Shown here one piece after another: positions 1 through 11,917 of a DNA stretch of 64,000 nt. The stretch lies in NCBI RefSeq assembly GCF_022201045.2, contig NC_068557.1, positions 19,197,501-19,261,500 on the forward strand, in the 5' to 3' direction. The translations under genes and the position numbers were made by a program. Origin of the DNA: Citrus sinensis. Lineage: Eukaryota; Streptophyta; Magnoliopsida; Sapindales; Rutaceae. Position 1 is the stretch's first letter; each line of letters opens with the position of its first letter. The notes under the pieces are model-generated. The model had not been told where the DNA came from and did not search any database. It saw only the letters and a program-made list of their open reading frames with translations.

Positions 1-874
1 TAGCACCTTCCTGTATCTAATTATTCACTCTAACTAAATACAAGCCAAAATATTTCGTTGTGTGATACGCAAGTATGTTAAAGTCCATGTACTGATTCCT
101 GGAAATGTGGATGACCAGGTACATTTGCGCATGTATGCGTGTTTGTGCAAACAAAGAATGATGAGCTAGGCTGCCCACTTATCCCCATAATTAATTCCGT
201 TTCGTTTCTTTTGAAACAATCCGTTATCCGATTGTACCATTTAAAATAGAAAATAATGATAAGTTTCTGAAGCAACTAGGAGACAAAAGGGTTGTTTATC
301 AATTAATTACTCACTGAGTATATCACAATTCGCACAAACTTGTTGCCATAAGCTGGATTTTGCAACAAAAACAAGAAGCAACTTCGAAGCTTCGACTACA
401 GCCAGGCATGTCGCCAACAAAATAGTAGGTGATGATTTGGGTCAAAGTTTCAAACTATAAATCAACATACACCATTCACGAAGAAAAATAACTTTAAAAC
501 AACATTATGGATTAAATGGAATGTATAGGACAACGAGTACATTCTGTATGAACGAAATTACGAAAGACAAGCCCTTGTATGTTATGTTTGAGGCCACAAT
601 TTTGATTTTTTGACTCCTGAGCATATGTTTCAGGAGACAAGCCCTTCTACTTAAGTCGCATGCTTTGGATCGAATGTGTAATTTCTTTACAACTTGGTCG
701 CTTTTGGGCATGGGGTCTAGCTGTAAAGAGCGTGAAACAACTCATTTTGCTATGAAAAAGAGTCCAAAAAGGCATGCGACTCACTATGCGAGTCGAGACA
801 GCCGCCTCGACTCAATTTCTAAATCCATATCAAGTACAATACTTTCGCTCTTATCAACTTCCGAACTTACTTAT
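1..874. other. 5' intergenic region, no gene seen
   Basis: Only short open frames without family resemblance occur here. The right part is the presumed promoter of the SLAH channel gene. Nothing else could be supported. Confidence 0.5.
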
Positions 875-882
875 CTATATAA
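875..882 (+). promoter_or_regulatory. TATA box candidate of the SLAH gene
   Basis: The octamer CTATATAA lies about 100 bp before the ATG at 983. That spacing would leave a 5' leader of roughly 70 nt. The assignment rests on motif and distance only. Confidence 0.5.
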
Positions 883-982
883 TCCCCCCAATGTATATGA
901 AAAATAATGTATCACTCACAAGTCACACTTACATAAAAAAACAAAAAAAAAAACAATCTTTGTACTAAGCAGATTAATTAAT

Positions 983-2415
983 ATGGCTGCCGAGCTAAAA
1001 TCAGAAACCCAAATTGAGATTATCATCGAGCCAACAAAATCACAATCACAATCACATTGTGAAATCCCGCCGATTATCATCAAACGATCAATATCAATCT
1101 CGTTAACACAAATCTTAACCAGTTTCCATGCAGGCTACTTTAGAATAAGCCTCTCCTTATGCAGCCAGGCCTTGCTATGGAAATTACTCGGAGAGCGGCC
1201 AGCGCAGGATGCACACCCCTTTCGCCGGCTGCTTTCTTTGCTACCCTCCGCGGCCTTTTCTTTGCTTTGGTCGGTAGCCTTGTTCACATTAACCTTACTC
1301 TCTCTTGTTTACATTCTAAGATGTTTGTTTCACTTTAAAATGGTGCAAGATGAGTTCTTGCACCACGTGGGAGTTAACTACTTGTTTGCTCCTTGGATTT
1401 CATGGCTTCTCTTGCTTCAGTCATCACCTTTTATATCTCCAAAGTCCATGTACTACTTGGTACTTTGGTGGATTTTTGTGGTTCCCATATTGGTCCTTGA
1501 TGTTAAAATCTACGGCCAGTGGTTTACAAAAGGGAAAAGATTTGTATCCGTGGTGGCGAATCCGACGAGTCAGATATCGGTGATCGGGAACTTGGTGGCG
1601 GCGAAGGCGGCGGCGCAGATGGGGTGGGGAGAGACTGCTGTGTGCATGTTTTCTTTGGGCATGGCTCACTATCTTGTGCTGTTTGTTACACTTTATCAAA
1701 GATTAGCAGGGAGCAGTAACCTGCCGGCGATGCTAAGGCCGGTTTTTTTCTTGTTCATTGCAGCACCAAGCATGGCTAGCTTAGCATGGGATGCCATAGT
1801 AGGGACTTTTGACAACGTAGCCAAAATGCTCTTTTTTCTTTCGCTGTTCCTCTTCCTGTCACTGGTACGTAGAAAGAAGAAGAATTAAAATTGATTAAGT
1901 AATTAAATTGATGATGACGTCTTAATGGGACCGGTTCAAGTCGTTTTCTCATAAGAAAAGTGAGACATAATCCTCCAACCAGTGACGTCGAAGTGATTTC
2001 ACACTTGATGTAATAGCTTCAGTTAGAATTAGGATCTTGTTCTGATCTGAACTTATGGGCGAGTTTGGAACGATGTTTTAAACGCGTGTATTTTTTTATT
2101 AAACAGGTTTCGAGGCCAGCACTTTTTAGAAAATCAATGAAGAAGTTCAGCGTAACATGGTGGGCATACTCTTTCCCTATAACAGTCTTGGCGCTGGCAT
2201 CGGCCGAGTACGCGCAGGAGGTGAAAAGCGGCAACGCGCAAGCGATGATGCTTGTCTTATCGGCACTCTCAGTTTTGGTATCGCTTGCTTTAATGGTGTT
2301 CACTGCAATCAATACCAACATGTTTGTGCCGGACAGCCTTCGTGTTTCAAGTTCTGAAAGCAGTAGTCCGCCAAGTGATTCTAGTAACACGTTATCTCCT
2401 GCCTCTAGCTCGTAG
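983..2415 (+). CDS. SLAH1/4: S-type (slow) anion channel, SLAH1/SLAH4-like, 2 exons
   Basis: Exons are 983-1864 and 2107-2415 (donor GTACGT after CTG, acceptor CAG before GTTTCG); the junction reads LFLSL|VSRP and gives 396 aa ending at TAG 2413-2415. The family (SLAC1/SLAH, TDT fold) forms plasma-membrane anion channels; the SLAH1/SLAH4 branch works mainly in root chloride/nitrate handling, and SLAH1 modulates SLAH3. Seen here: a short hydrophilic N-terminus (~45 residues), the family motif ILTSFHAGYFRISLSLCSQALLW around residues 47-70, then repeated hydrophobic helices (about ten expected), and a Ser-rich C-terminal tail. The long phosphorylated N-terminal domain of SLAC1/SLAH3 is absent, which favours SLAH1/4 rather than SLAC1. 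Reading through the donor would end after RRKKKN, so the intron is needed for the conserved last helix pair. A TATA candidate lies at 875-882. Confidence 0.93.
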
Positions 2416-3611
2416 CGCATACCAACTCTGCTGAGGCAGAAGTTTGTGCCGTAAACTCCCCCATCTTCTCAAGAAGGAAATAGATCCGTCTGACAACTTT
2501 TTGTTGGTGTGCTAATGATATAGATAAGGCCATGACCATCTTGAAACTGTTTTAAGATAAAGCATAAATCATACACATACACATAAAGTCATAAATAGTA
2601 AAAATACGTTATAATTTTAATCGTGTGGTTACGAAAAAATATTATATCTTATAGCGGTTCCAACATAACCGAACCCGATAGATAGTTAAACATACATATC
2701 CCCAGCCAAATTAAGCAGTACATTGGCGATGGGACTTCAATTTTTATTTATTTATATATTCTTCATATACATGTTCTGTTACAGTTCCTTGCCACAACTA
2801 AGAATAAACTTTGGCATCTTCCGGAGAAAAATTCTGACTAGACGTTCATTCAATCAAGTATTTGTGAATTGAGATACCTTCAGTAACTACAAAAAGAGTT
2901 CAGGGAAATCGAACTTCCGATCAGTTATATGATAAAAAGATACATGTAGATGTAGCACATTACATCGAGCTAGGAAGCCCAGCTGAAAAGAATAATTAGT
3001 TTACCAACCATTTTTGAAGCCCATAGGCGGCAATTCTGACGCTAGTGTGTATACTTTGAATACAATTAGATCAAACCGATTATTCAATCGCTCCCCAAAG
3101 CAGAAATTTTTGGTCCCATTTTTGCTCTAATCTGTATATATGTCACCGAAAGTGAAAGGGGGCGTGGGAACTGGGAAGGAAAGGTGAAGGTTTTTCTTTG
3201 GCACAAAAATTCCTGGTCTCTGCCAGTGTGGTCAATAATAGGACTAACTAAATAGATTGAACTGCCTACAAATCGTTGCTTTCCACAGAACAGAATCTCG
3301 AGGATAGGAAGCAAAAGTAAATGGCAAATGTGTTTATTTGGAGTAAAGGAACTTACAATGTCAGAAAGGAAATAATAGCGAATCTAACCATAAAATGGTC
3401 AATAACTGGTCCGGTCAAAGTTACAAAATGGAAACATTAAGTGATGGTTAATTTAGAATTTCCACATCAAAAAGAAAAATTCCTCACCGGTAAGCTTGAT
3501 CAAGAACACCGAGCTGGAGAGCCTTTTGTACATTACAACCATCCACGGATAATAATCGTGTATGCCTTAGCTTGTATGACCAGAAATATTAACCGAAAGA
3601 TAAGGATTCAC
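2416..3611. other. Intergenic spacer between convergent genes
   Basis: The SLAH gene (+) and the Dabb gene (-) converge here, so both 3'UTRs should lie in this stretch. No other gene or repeat structure was recognised. Confidence 0.5.
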
Positions 3612-6174
3612 TCACATAATTTCAGTACCCACTGGATCAACAGAGAAATGGACAGGAAGTTGTGTCCTGATGATTGGCTGGAATTTATTGCTCCACATCT
3701 GGGATTTCAAATCAAAGACAGTTCAGACTTTTTTTTTATCAGCCTATTACTACATAAAAATTTCATATTTCCAAATGATACTTAGTTCTCTTGTAGGAAT
3801 TACAGGACAGAGAATTTTCACTGACAATTTAGAAATTTGTACTAGCAACCGGCGGGAGCAGGGAATTGTTTAGACAGTTAGCATTGCACCAAGTTTAAAT
3901 CTTTAATGTAAATATGCCAGTTTAATCAGTCATACACATCTTACTTCTTTGTAATCTGAGCTGCCCACAAACATCTCAAAGGCCTCAACTGCAGAAGATA
4001 CCAGTAATTAGCCATCAACAGAATGCATCAAGCAGTAAAGAACTAAAGATACTAAAAATAAGAAAGAAAATTTACCTGACCGAAGTCGTATCACTACAGC
4101 ATGTGTGTATATCTCACTGCTGAGATTAAAATTTGAACCTGACAATCATATATGAGTGGGAATTGATATAAATTACCATTTACAATCTTACAGAAATAAG
4201 TTTATTATTCTGCCACATGATGAAGAAAAGTGAACTTGATTTGAGCAGTAAGCATCAATTCTAAATGCCTAAAATCCTGTAATTTTCCAGTGGAAACAAA
4301 AGCACAGAACAAGGATCACCAATTAGCATGCTAAATCTGTGATATGAAAAATAAAAAGAAAAAAAAATGCATTTTCATTTGATTTTCACCTTGTGTAGAT
4401 TGGACAATCAAAGATGGAAATTCAGCTGTCAGCCTTTTAAGAGATTCCAATGCATCTTCTGCAGGTCCACCAAATGCACTCTGAATAAATGAAATTAGAA
4501 GGACAAACTCTACACCAAAGTTGAAATCCTGTAACCAAATGAGGTTCATCTTATTTCAGAACTTTCTGGCTACCATACCAACAGGCAAAATGAGTGGTTA
4601 TAGTTCCCATTTGAAACACCTAATAGAATTTCCATATTCAAATCGGAAGCACTTACTCATGAATCATGAGGTACTTTAAACTTATATTCAGTGAACAAAT
4701 AAGTAAAGTAACTAAAAATTTTTTATTAAAATTCCATAAAGTCCAGGTATGTAGTTTGTTACCTCTCCTTTACGAAATATAGGAAGTATATCGTCTTCAA
4801 CTTCTGTTTCATAATCCACATTCATTAACCCCTGTAAATACGCAGCACATGATTAGAATCACAAGTTATGAGTAATTTTAGTACAAAATGAAGGAAATGC
4901 AAATTAAGGGCTATTTGAGTATTGGTGTTTACATGTCAGGGCATACATGGCAGTAGGGCATCACGTGCTCCTTGAGAACTTTTGAGTAAAAAGGATTCTC
5001 GTAGAACTTCACAAGTTGTTCCTTTCTTTGAAATCGCATGAAAACACCATGGGTATAGTTCTCTACATTTTCATTAGAGATGCGTCCTACATGAGTAAAT
5101 CAAAACATATATGTCATACAAGGTAATTTAGAAAATATATAAACATGCAGGGGCATGGTTTTCTCATAGAATAGATGAATACTTCAATGGTTTAAGCATC
5201 TTCTGGAGCTAGATTAAGTTTGCTAGAGCTAGATTAAGTAACCTACATGAATTTTCAGATTCAGAAGAAAATTCCCCTAAAATGTATCAAAATTAAGAAA
5301 ATTTTCAGATTCATATTTTGAATAGTTAATATCAATGAAATTTACCCAAAGATGTAATGGCCGAAAAACATACAATAAACGTTAGTCCAAAGTCCAAACT
5401 ATTCAAAATATGTTCTCATCACTCAAAAGCAACATTTGTGTTCTCAAAAACAGAAACTCACCCAAAGATATTGCAACAATACCACCCATTTGATACTGAG
5501 AAGTATAAAGATAATCAAGCATGTCATTTTCTTCCTCTTCAGATAAATCTTTCTTCGCTTTGAGCAAACAAATGTGCTCTACTACTTTCCTATAATAAAA
5601 GATAACAGACAATTATAAGCAAAAATCAATCCTTTGCTCAAACATTAAAAAGAAAATATCAGAGGCAATCATTTGCAATAAAGTTGTTATACAATTTGGT
5701 GTTTCAATACAGTAGGCACAATTAAAAAGAAAATGAAAATCTTTACTGATTTTTCAAACTTTAAATTGGTAATTGGTATCCTTTGCTAAAGAAATATATA
5801 ATCAAATATGCCCTAATTTGAAAGAAAAATAACCTTTTTTTCTCCGAATTATAACTGGAACTCTGCTCCTTAGAAGCTAAGACAGTTGTCCCAACAGTCC
5901 TCTCACGTGATAAACGCATGCTCATAGCTTCATTCCATCGTGAAACTATCAACAAACAACAAAAATTAATAAAAACAAGAAAAATCACACAGAGCAAATA
6001 AACCCAATTCATTAAATTCGCGTCATCAGCAAATATAACAAACTTTTACAAAATAATAAGAAATTTCAACTCACCGTTTAAAGAAACAGAGGGAGAAAGA
6101 AAGCCAGGGTTTGGGCGGTGACATTTTAAGAAAGAATTGGGAAATGGGTTTACGGTAAGGGATTGAGCGATCAT
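3612..6174 (-). CDS. Stress-responsive A/B-barrel (Dabb) domain protein, UP3-like, 9 exons
   Basis: Exons on the minus strand: 6174-6075, 5945-5834, 5589-5462, 5086-4947, 4831-4763, 4528-4390, 4138-4076, 3988-3945, 3698-3612; all junctions are GT-AG and sum to 882 nt (293 aa). The product resembles the Arabidopsis Dabb proteins such as UP3 (two ferredoxin-like Dabb halves; precise biochemical role unclear in the family). Seen: an N-terminal Ser/Pro-rich extension starting MIAQSLTVNPF that could be a transit peptide; first Dabb half starting VVEHICLLKAK (about residue 72) with YTHGVFMRFQR; an acidic linker; second half starting FNFGVEFVLLI with YTHAVVIRLRS and EAFEMFVGSS; C-terminus HFSVDPVGTEIM. 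The 44-nt eighth exon is easily missed: without it the last exon is out of phase behind an in-frame stop. Confidence is high for the family, lower for the exact ortholog and targeting. Confidence 0.92.
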
Positions 6175-7048
6175 CTTTTGTGAAGATTTTTACAAGTTGT
6201 TTTTCCTTTTTTCTCTTCTTTTTGTGGTTGCCCAGTCTTCATCTTGATCATTAAAGAGGGTTTCAAGAATGGGTGGACGTGGAAAATAACGATTTTTTTA
6301 GCTTGGCGCCTTATTATTTGAAAAATATTGTAAACTCTTTTATTTTTAGACATGGTGGAGGTATTTTCCCTTTCCGTTTTATAATTACCATTAAAGTTGA
6401 CAAAATTTGGCATGATTTTTATACCTGATAGAAACACGACATGAATAAATGAGTTTAAATCATAAAAATTAAAACAATTATTAGATGAAATTAGTTTGGG
6501 TCAACACGATTTCTTTTCAAGTCGGGTCAAATTTTAATTTCTTGATCCATTTACTATATTAGTGACATGATTATTAAATAATTACAATATATTTAATTTA
6601 TATTTGTAGAATCTAAATTACAATTATGTTTTCAAATTTGAATTAATTTAAGAATATTATTATAAAAATTTAAATATTAAACATAATTCTCTTTTTTTTT
6701 TTTGTGAAGGATGAACGTTATGTAGTGTTCAATTTTATAAGATTATAGGCAGAATGATATTTCTCTGTGTGTGTGTGTATACAATTGCGACAATTATGGG
6801 TATGCAATACATTGATGCAAATCGTGTTAAATTGGTATTAATTGGGCTATTGGATTGTATTGTATTGGGTGACACAATTACATGATTATAAACTAGGTGT
6901 GTTGGGTCATCCGTTTATTTTTCATATCGTGTTCAGATTTTAATATTTTAACACAATTATTAAATAGGTCGTGTTTTGATTAACCTAAATTTAATAAAAC
7001 AATTATCATACCCGACAATCATGATTAATTGTTAATTGAAGTAATTTA
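6175..7048. other. AT-rich intergenic region with a (TG)n tract
   Basis: This holds the upstream region of the Dabb gene. A short TG microsatellite lies near 6763-6778, and motifs resembling decayed MITE ends (GGGTCAACACGA-like words) occur near 6500 and 6900. No gene is visible. Confidence 0.4.
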
Positions 7049-8837
7049 GGGCCAATTTGGGATTGCGATTACTAATTAAATAAGTTACTTTTACTGTGCG
7101 GATGCAATAAGCAACTAATTAAAAAAGTAGCTTGATGTTTAGTAAATTATGTTGTTTGATAAATTATGTTGTTATGGTTACTGTGAGTTTGAAAAGCAAT
7201 GCACATGCGTTTGGTAAATTTTATTACAAATATATTGTTCTATTATATAATGACCAAACTAGATATAAGTTTAAATTACCTTTTTTTAGTATATTTAATG
7301 ATGTTTAGACAGACCTTTTTCTTTTTAAAACACGTACAATTACATAAAGTGAAAAAAGAACTCAATAAATTTGTTATATAAAATATGATAAAAATTCATA
7401 CTAATACATAATTAAAAAAAATTAAAAAAAGTAATATGCATTACATTCATATTAAACTTAATACAATAAACATCATAATTATAGGAAAAAAATAAACAAA
7501 TTGAATATTAAAAACCATGGTTATGAAATTAATTTTAAAAGTTATGGTTAATTTTCATGTGAAATTGTTCAAATTTTAAAAAAAGGGAAAAGGACACAGA
7601 GACCCCCAATGTTTGAATAAGAGACATAGAGATCCCCAACGTTTGAAAAAGGGACACAAAACCCCCTAATGTTTCAAAAAAGACACTCAGACCCCCATTT
7701 GTTAATATGCTATTATAATTTTAAAGTGCAATTACCATTATACCCTTATAGCATATTAAAAAATAATTGTTCATTGTTCAATTTATTTCTATATTATTAA
7801 CAAAATTACAAATATAACTTCATTACCCAATTTTTCCATTTAATTTTTGTCAAATTTTCTCTTCAACTAAATAAATTTAATCCATTGCTCAGAAATAAAA
7901 ATAAATTAAATTGATTACTAATATAATAAAAATAACAATTCTCCATTTAAACTTATATAATCAACAAAATAAAAAAAATTGGTTACAACAATAATTACAA
8001 AATCTTAAATGTACTAAATAACATATTCAATAAATTTTTAAATGGAGAATTGTTATTTTTATTATATTAGCAATCAATTTAATTTATTTTTATTCTTGAG
8101 CAATGGATTAAATTTATTTAGTTGAAGAGAAAATTTGACAAAAATTAAATGGAAAAATTGGATAATGAAGTTATATTCGTAATTTTATTAATAATATAGA
8201 AATAAATTGAACAATGAACAATTATTTTTTAATATGCTATAAGGGTATAATGGTAATTGTACTTTAAAATTATAATAGCATATTAACAAATAGGGGTCTG
8301 AGTGTCTTTTTTGAAACATTAGGGGGTTTTGTGTCCTTTTTTCAAACTTTTGGGGTCTCTGTGTCCCTTATTCAAACATTGGGGGTCTCTGTGTCATTTT
8401 CCCTTAAAAAAAATTACATAATTATAGGCAAACTTTTTTTTAATCTTATAATAGAAAATACAAGTAAAATATAAAAAAAATATGAATTTTCTGGATCAAA
8501 ACTTTGATACTAGAGAGAATATATAGTAGTTGTGGTGGTAATTTGATTGTGGTGGTAATATGATATCTAGTGGCTTAATATTATGGTGTATGGAAATATA
8601 AGATATAATTATTATTTTTAAATATTAAGGTTATAATAGGAACTTTAAAAAGGTATGATACTTTATTTAATAAGTTGCTTATGAAAAAGTAACTCTCTAC
8701 CTGCTTTTAAAAGTTGTTGTCAAAATAGAAAAAATTATGACATAAATAGTTTTTACAAAATTTACCAAACACTATTTTTATCATAAATTATAAAATAAAC
8801 AGTTTATTGAGTTTCAACCTCAATTCCAAATAGGGGC
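7049..8837. mobile_element. MITE with GGGCCAATTTGGGATTG-type ends, split by a nested element
   Basis: The left end (GGGCCAATTTGGGATTGCG, from about 7049) is an imperfect inverted copy of the right end (reverse complement AGCCCCTATTTGGAATTGAGG, to about 8837). Subterminal words such as AAGTTACTTTTACTGTG and CAAACACTATTTTTATC recur in the relatives at 17665-18174 and 39787-40037. The 819-bp foldback element 7585-8403 sits in the middle, so this one is the older. I could not read a convincing TSD. Confidence 0.55.
7585..8403. mobile_element. Foldback MULE-like element with ~365-bp inverted arms
   Basis: The left arm 7585-7950 is almost exactly the reverse complement of the right arm 8038-8403, leaving a spacer of about 87 bp. 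The arms start GGGAAAA.GACACAGAGACCCCC. The outer 120 bp of each arm are four diverged tandem units of about 30 bp, of the form GACACAGAGACCCCCAATGTTTGAA. It is flanked by a 9-bp direct repeat TTAAAAAAA (7576-7584 and 8404-8412). A 9-bp TSD and very long TIRs fit non-autonomous Mutator-like elements. No coding capacity is seen. The A-rich TSD is low complexity, so its match could be partly chance. Confidence 0.85.
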
Positions 8838-10392
8838 TTAATAAGAAAAAATTTCTAGTATTCTTTTTTATTAACTCGTAACTATTGAAACTTGAAACAA
8901 GACTTTAGTATTGAGAAGACTTCCCCTTATTACTACAGTTAAACCTTGACTTCAAACAAAATTTATAGATTTTTTTTTATTGTCAAAATTTGAGTAAAAT
9001 AAAAGTTCCCGTCCACTTCATTTGTCTATTTTCAGTTATTGTATTTAAAATGTTCACACAAAAATATATAGTGTTTTTTTTTTCTTTTTTCAAATCATTT
9101 GCTCTCTAAAATAATATTTTTACATCGAAGTAGTTTTGCCCGCAAAAATTTATCGGGAGTGAAATGGAGATTATAGGGGATAGAGAACACAGAGGGGGCC
9201 TATTCTTAACATCAATTGGACTCATTAAATTTGGGATTTAGGAAATAGATTCACGTTCTTCAGAGCCCATTCCAATAAAGACTTTTACTATCCATTTTTG
9301 TTTTGCTTGCATTATCTCTCACAAAACAATAAAACAATACATGGGAATTTTTCCTTTCTTTCCAGTTGGTGGAATTCGGAAAATGGGATTGCTTTTGCCT
9401 TTGAAAATTTTGTGCTTTTGTACTTCCCTTTCTGATGCCCAAAAAGCACTTTTTCTTATCCTTCACATGCTTGTCTTCTAAGTAGTTTATGGAAACTTCA
9501 ATTGCAAGAACAGCAAGGAAGCTTCTTACAAAAGAGACTTTTAAGGGCCTTACCACATATTAGAAAACAAATCACCAAAGCTTGGAAACTCGTAGAACTT
9601 TCGGGCCGTCCATTTGTCCAATTCCCAGCCATTCAATCTAACTTTGGATGCTGAACACATCACTGCCATTTTCTTAAATTATTTGTAAAGTGATTAGCGT
9701 TTGCTTTCACTAATTTGATATGGAATTTTGTATCAATTCCTTTATTTCACTTATATAAGTTAACTAACCAACACGTGGTCATGCTTGGTTTGAACAAGTG
9801 GCTTCAAAGAGATCAAGTTTATGCAAATTCAGTTTCCAGACTTTTAGCCTTTTGCATGAGCTGGCAAGAACCTTACCTAATTTATTCAGCAGCTGTATCT
9901 ATAAACCATATTGCTGTGCTTTTACTACATAAGATTTTTATGTGGGGTGTCGTATATTTACACATGAAATTTGACTCAACTTTTACCAATTAATAGAGAA
10001 ACAGAGAAGTTGGGCTGCTTGTTAATTGAATATAGCAGATGGGAATTAACCAAACGCAACCTAACAACAGAGAAGCAAAAAATAAGTTGAGGTGTGAGGA
10101 TTTGCGCTGAGAGCGGCCAACCAGATAGGCAATCTGGCAGCTGCCTTATGGAGTTATGACTAGAGCTAATAAGCAATTTACCCTCAAAAGCAGAATATAG
10201 GATTAGGTTGGGGGCATTGAGAAAGCCCCAGTATCACATTTTGACTTCCCCAAATGCCCCTCTCTGCTCCATTGCCAGTGGTCAGCTTGACAGCTTGGCT
10301 TGAAAGTACTTACTTGGAAGGAAGCAAAATTAAAAAGTTAAAATAACCAAGAAAAAAAAAAAAACACCATAGAGACAGAAAGGTGAAAATTT
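8838..10392. other. Intergenic region, no gene supported
   Basis: AT-rich sequence with a few open frames of up to about 98 codons that show no family resemblance. It includes the 3' flank of the MAPKKK gene at its right side. A G-box-like CACGTGG occurs near 9772. Confidence 0.4.
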
Positions 10393-11610
10393 TTATAAAA
10401 TTGAGGTACTTAAGATTAACGGAAATGACAACCTATCTCTGTGCCTCTGTAAATTGAGGTTACTACTAACTACGGCGCTATCTTTTTTACATATTGTTCT
10501 AATTCTAATACTACTAGCAAAGCTTTCTTGCTTCTCTGAGCCACTACTTGTAGAATCCGACACTGACCCACAAATCATATCACCTTTGGCTTCAATCCCG
10601 TCCATAATTGCATTGCTTTCCTCATTGTTATTCTCTCTAATTGTGATCCAACTCTCATCCCAACCCCAGCTGGGCCCCTGGGAACACGACAACCGTTCGA
10701 TCCTCTCGCGAGCTGAAGTCTTGGAGCTTGAATGGATCAGATTTCCCAAGCTTTCCTCTGTTTCTTCCACTGAATTCCAGATACCTTGATCAAGAATACT
10801 TGTTGGAGAATAATTAGATTCTTGTATTTGCTTTGTACAAGAACTGAACTCTTCCAGAAATGGATGCTTCAGAAGTTGACTTGCTGCCCATCTTTCTTTT
10901 GGATCTCTTCTTAAACAATTTGACAAGAAATCGTTTGCTTGCTTTGATAGGAAAGCTGGAACCTCAGGCAATTCCCGAGAATATGCAATCTTGTAGAGAA
11001 TTGTCATAGGGTCAGCGGCATTAGGCCACGGGGCGCCACCACTAGCCATCTCAATGACGGTGCACCCAACTGCCCATATATCACTAGCAAACCCCTGGTG
11101 CTCCCCACGCGCCACCTCCGGCGCCATAAACATCGGCGTGCCGCCTCTCTGTAACGCCTCTGACTCCCACTTGGCACACCCGAAATCCGCGATTTTGGCG
11201 CCAGATTCCGCCATCAAAATGTTTCTACTCTTAATGTCACAATGTACCACCCTATTTGAATGTAGGTACTCCAGGCCTTGTAATATCTGGCGCGTGTATG
11301 ACACGATCAGGGACTCATCAAGTCGGCCGCCATTTCGGTGAATTTCATCGTTAAGCGTGCCGCCGGGGGCATACTCCATGAAAAGATTGTACATGAGCTT
11401 GTTGTCTTCACTAGTAACGTCACACCCCTTGTAGCCGACTATATGAGGAGAATTCAAAGAAGAAAGAAACTTTTGTTCCCGTTGCAAGAATTCGGATTTG
11501 GGTAGCTCGGTCGACTTGGCGGCGAAGACATCACCTGACCGGAGAGAGGTGGCGAGGGAGACGGTGGCGGAGGAGCCTTGGCCGATGGTGTGGCCTCTGG
11601 TCCAGTCCAT
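10393..11610 (-). CDS. MAPKKK17/18: MAPKKK17/18-like protein kinase (MEKK subfamily), intronless
   Basis: A single 405-aa open frame. It encodes a Ser/Thr kinase domain at about residues 4-255 followed by a Ser-rich regulatory tail of about 150 residues. Kinase landmarks seen: glycine loop GQGSSATV (10-17), catalytic Lys32 in FAAKS, HCDIKSRN (123-130) with Asp125, DFG at 142-144, and the MEKK signature GTPMFMAPEV (157-166). This matches the plant MEKK-like MAPKKK13-20 group, especially MAPKKK17/18. In Arabidopsis those are ABA-induced and act above MKK3 and group C MAPKs. Lack of introns and overall length (~400 aa) also fit. A TATA candidate and a CACGTG element lie upstream. Assignment to 17/18 rather than a close paralog is inference from sequence resemblance. 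Confidence 0.93.
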   Translation of the reverse strand: MDWTRGHTIGQGSSATVSLATSLRSGDVFAAKSTELPKSEFLQREQKFLSSLNSPHIVGYKGCDVTSEDNKLMYNLFMEYAPGGTLNDEIHRNGGRLDESLIVSYTRQILQGLEYLHSNRVVHCDIKSRNILMAESGAKIADFGCAKWESEALQRGGTPMFMAPEVARGEHQGFASDIWAVGCTVIEMASGGAPWPNAADPMTILYKIAYSRELPEVPAFLSKQANDFLSNCLRRDPKERWAASQLLKHPFLEEFSSCTKQIQESNYSPTSILDQGIWNSVEETEESLGNLIHSSSKTSARERIERLSCSQGPSWGWDESWITIRENNNEESNAIMDGIEAKGDMICGSVSDSTSSGSEKQESFASSIRIRTICKKDSAVVSSNLNLQRHRDRLSFPLILSTSIL

Positions 11611-11702
11611 GTTTTGTACGCTTGAAAAATGAGGGAAAAAGAAGATGAAGAGAGCTTCGCTTTTAGTTGGTATATTTTAATTTGATATTACGAAGGCGCC
11701 TT

Positions 11703-11712
11703 AATATATATA
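11703..11712 (-). promoter_or_regulatory. TATA box candidate of the MAPKKK gene
   Basis: Read on the minus strand the sequence is TATATATATT, about 95 bp before the ATG at 11610. It is the only good TATA-like word at suitable distance. Confidence 0.55.
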
Positions 11713-11907
11713 GCAGCTAGCAGGGCATGTAAGGCTTCAGATTTTTAAATGGGTTAGTTTTATTGGTAGGTTGGGGTGACTTGGCTCTCTCTCCCTTTCT
11801 CTCGAGAAGGAGTTGACGATTCCTTTAACGCGAGCCCACAACGTGTCAAAATTCGGTTGGCAATAAAAGCTTCGAAACCCGGGTCGGCAATGGCATGGGG
11901 GTTTCTG

Positions 11908-11917
11908 CCACGTGTGG
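11908..11917 (-). promoter_or_regulatory. G-box/ABRE element upstream of the MAPKKK gene
   Basis: CCACGTGTGG contains the CACGTG G-box and an ABRE-type core bound by bZIP (ABF/AREB) factors. It lies about 300 bp before the ATG. A second ACGT core (ACGTGT) is at 11840-11845. Both fit the ABA-inducible behaviour known for MAPKKK17/18, but function here is inferred. Confidence 0.5.

Noticed and set aside
1424..1719. Out-of-frame open frames within SLAH exon 1
   Set aside because: Overlap the coding exon in other frames and have no independent features.
2019..2420. 133-codon open frame antisense to SLAH exon 2
   Set aside because: It is a shadow of the real exon on the opposite strand, and the exon shows strong family conservation.
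7585..8403. CRISPR-like or other regularly spaced repeat because of repeated ~30-bp units
   Set aside because: The units are tandem without spacers, are inverted at the other end, and lie in a plant transposable element with TSD.
9260..9556. 98-codon frame on the minus strand as a small gene
   Set aside because: No start context, domain or family match, and sequence composition is like the flanks.
10454..10789. 111-codon open frame on the plus strand
   Set aside because: Antisense to the Ser-rich tail of the MAPKKK gene; composition explains the open frame.
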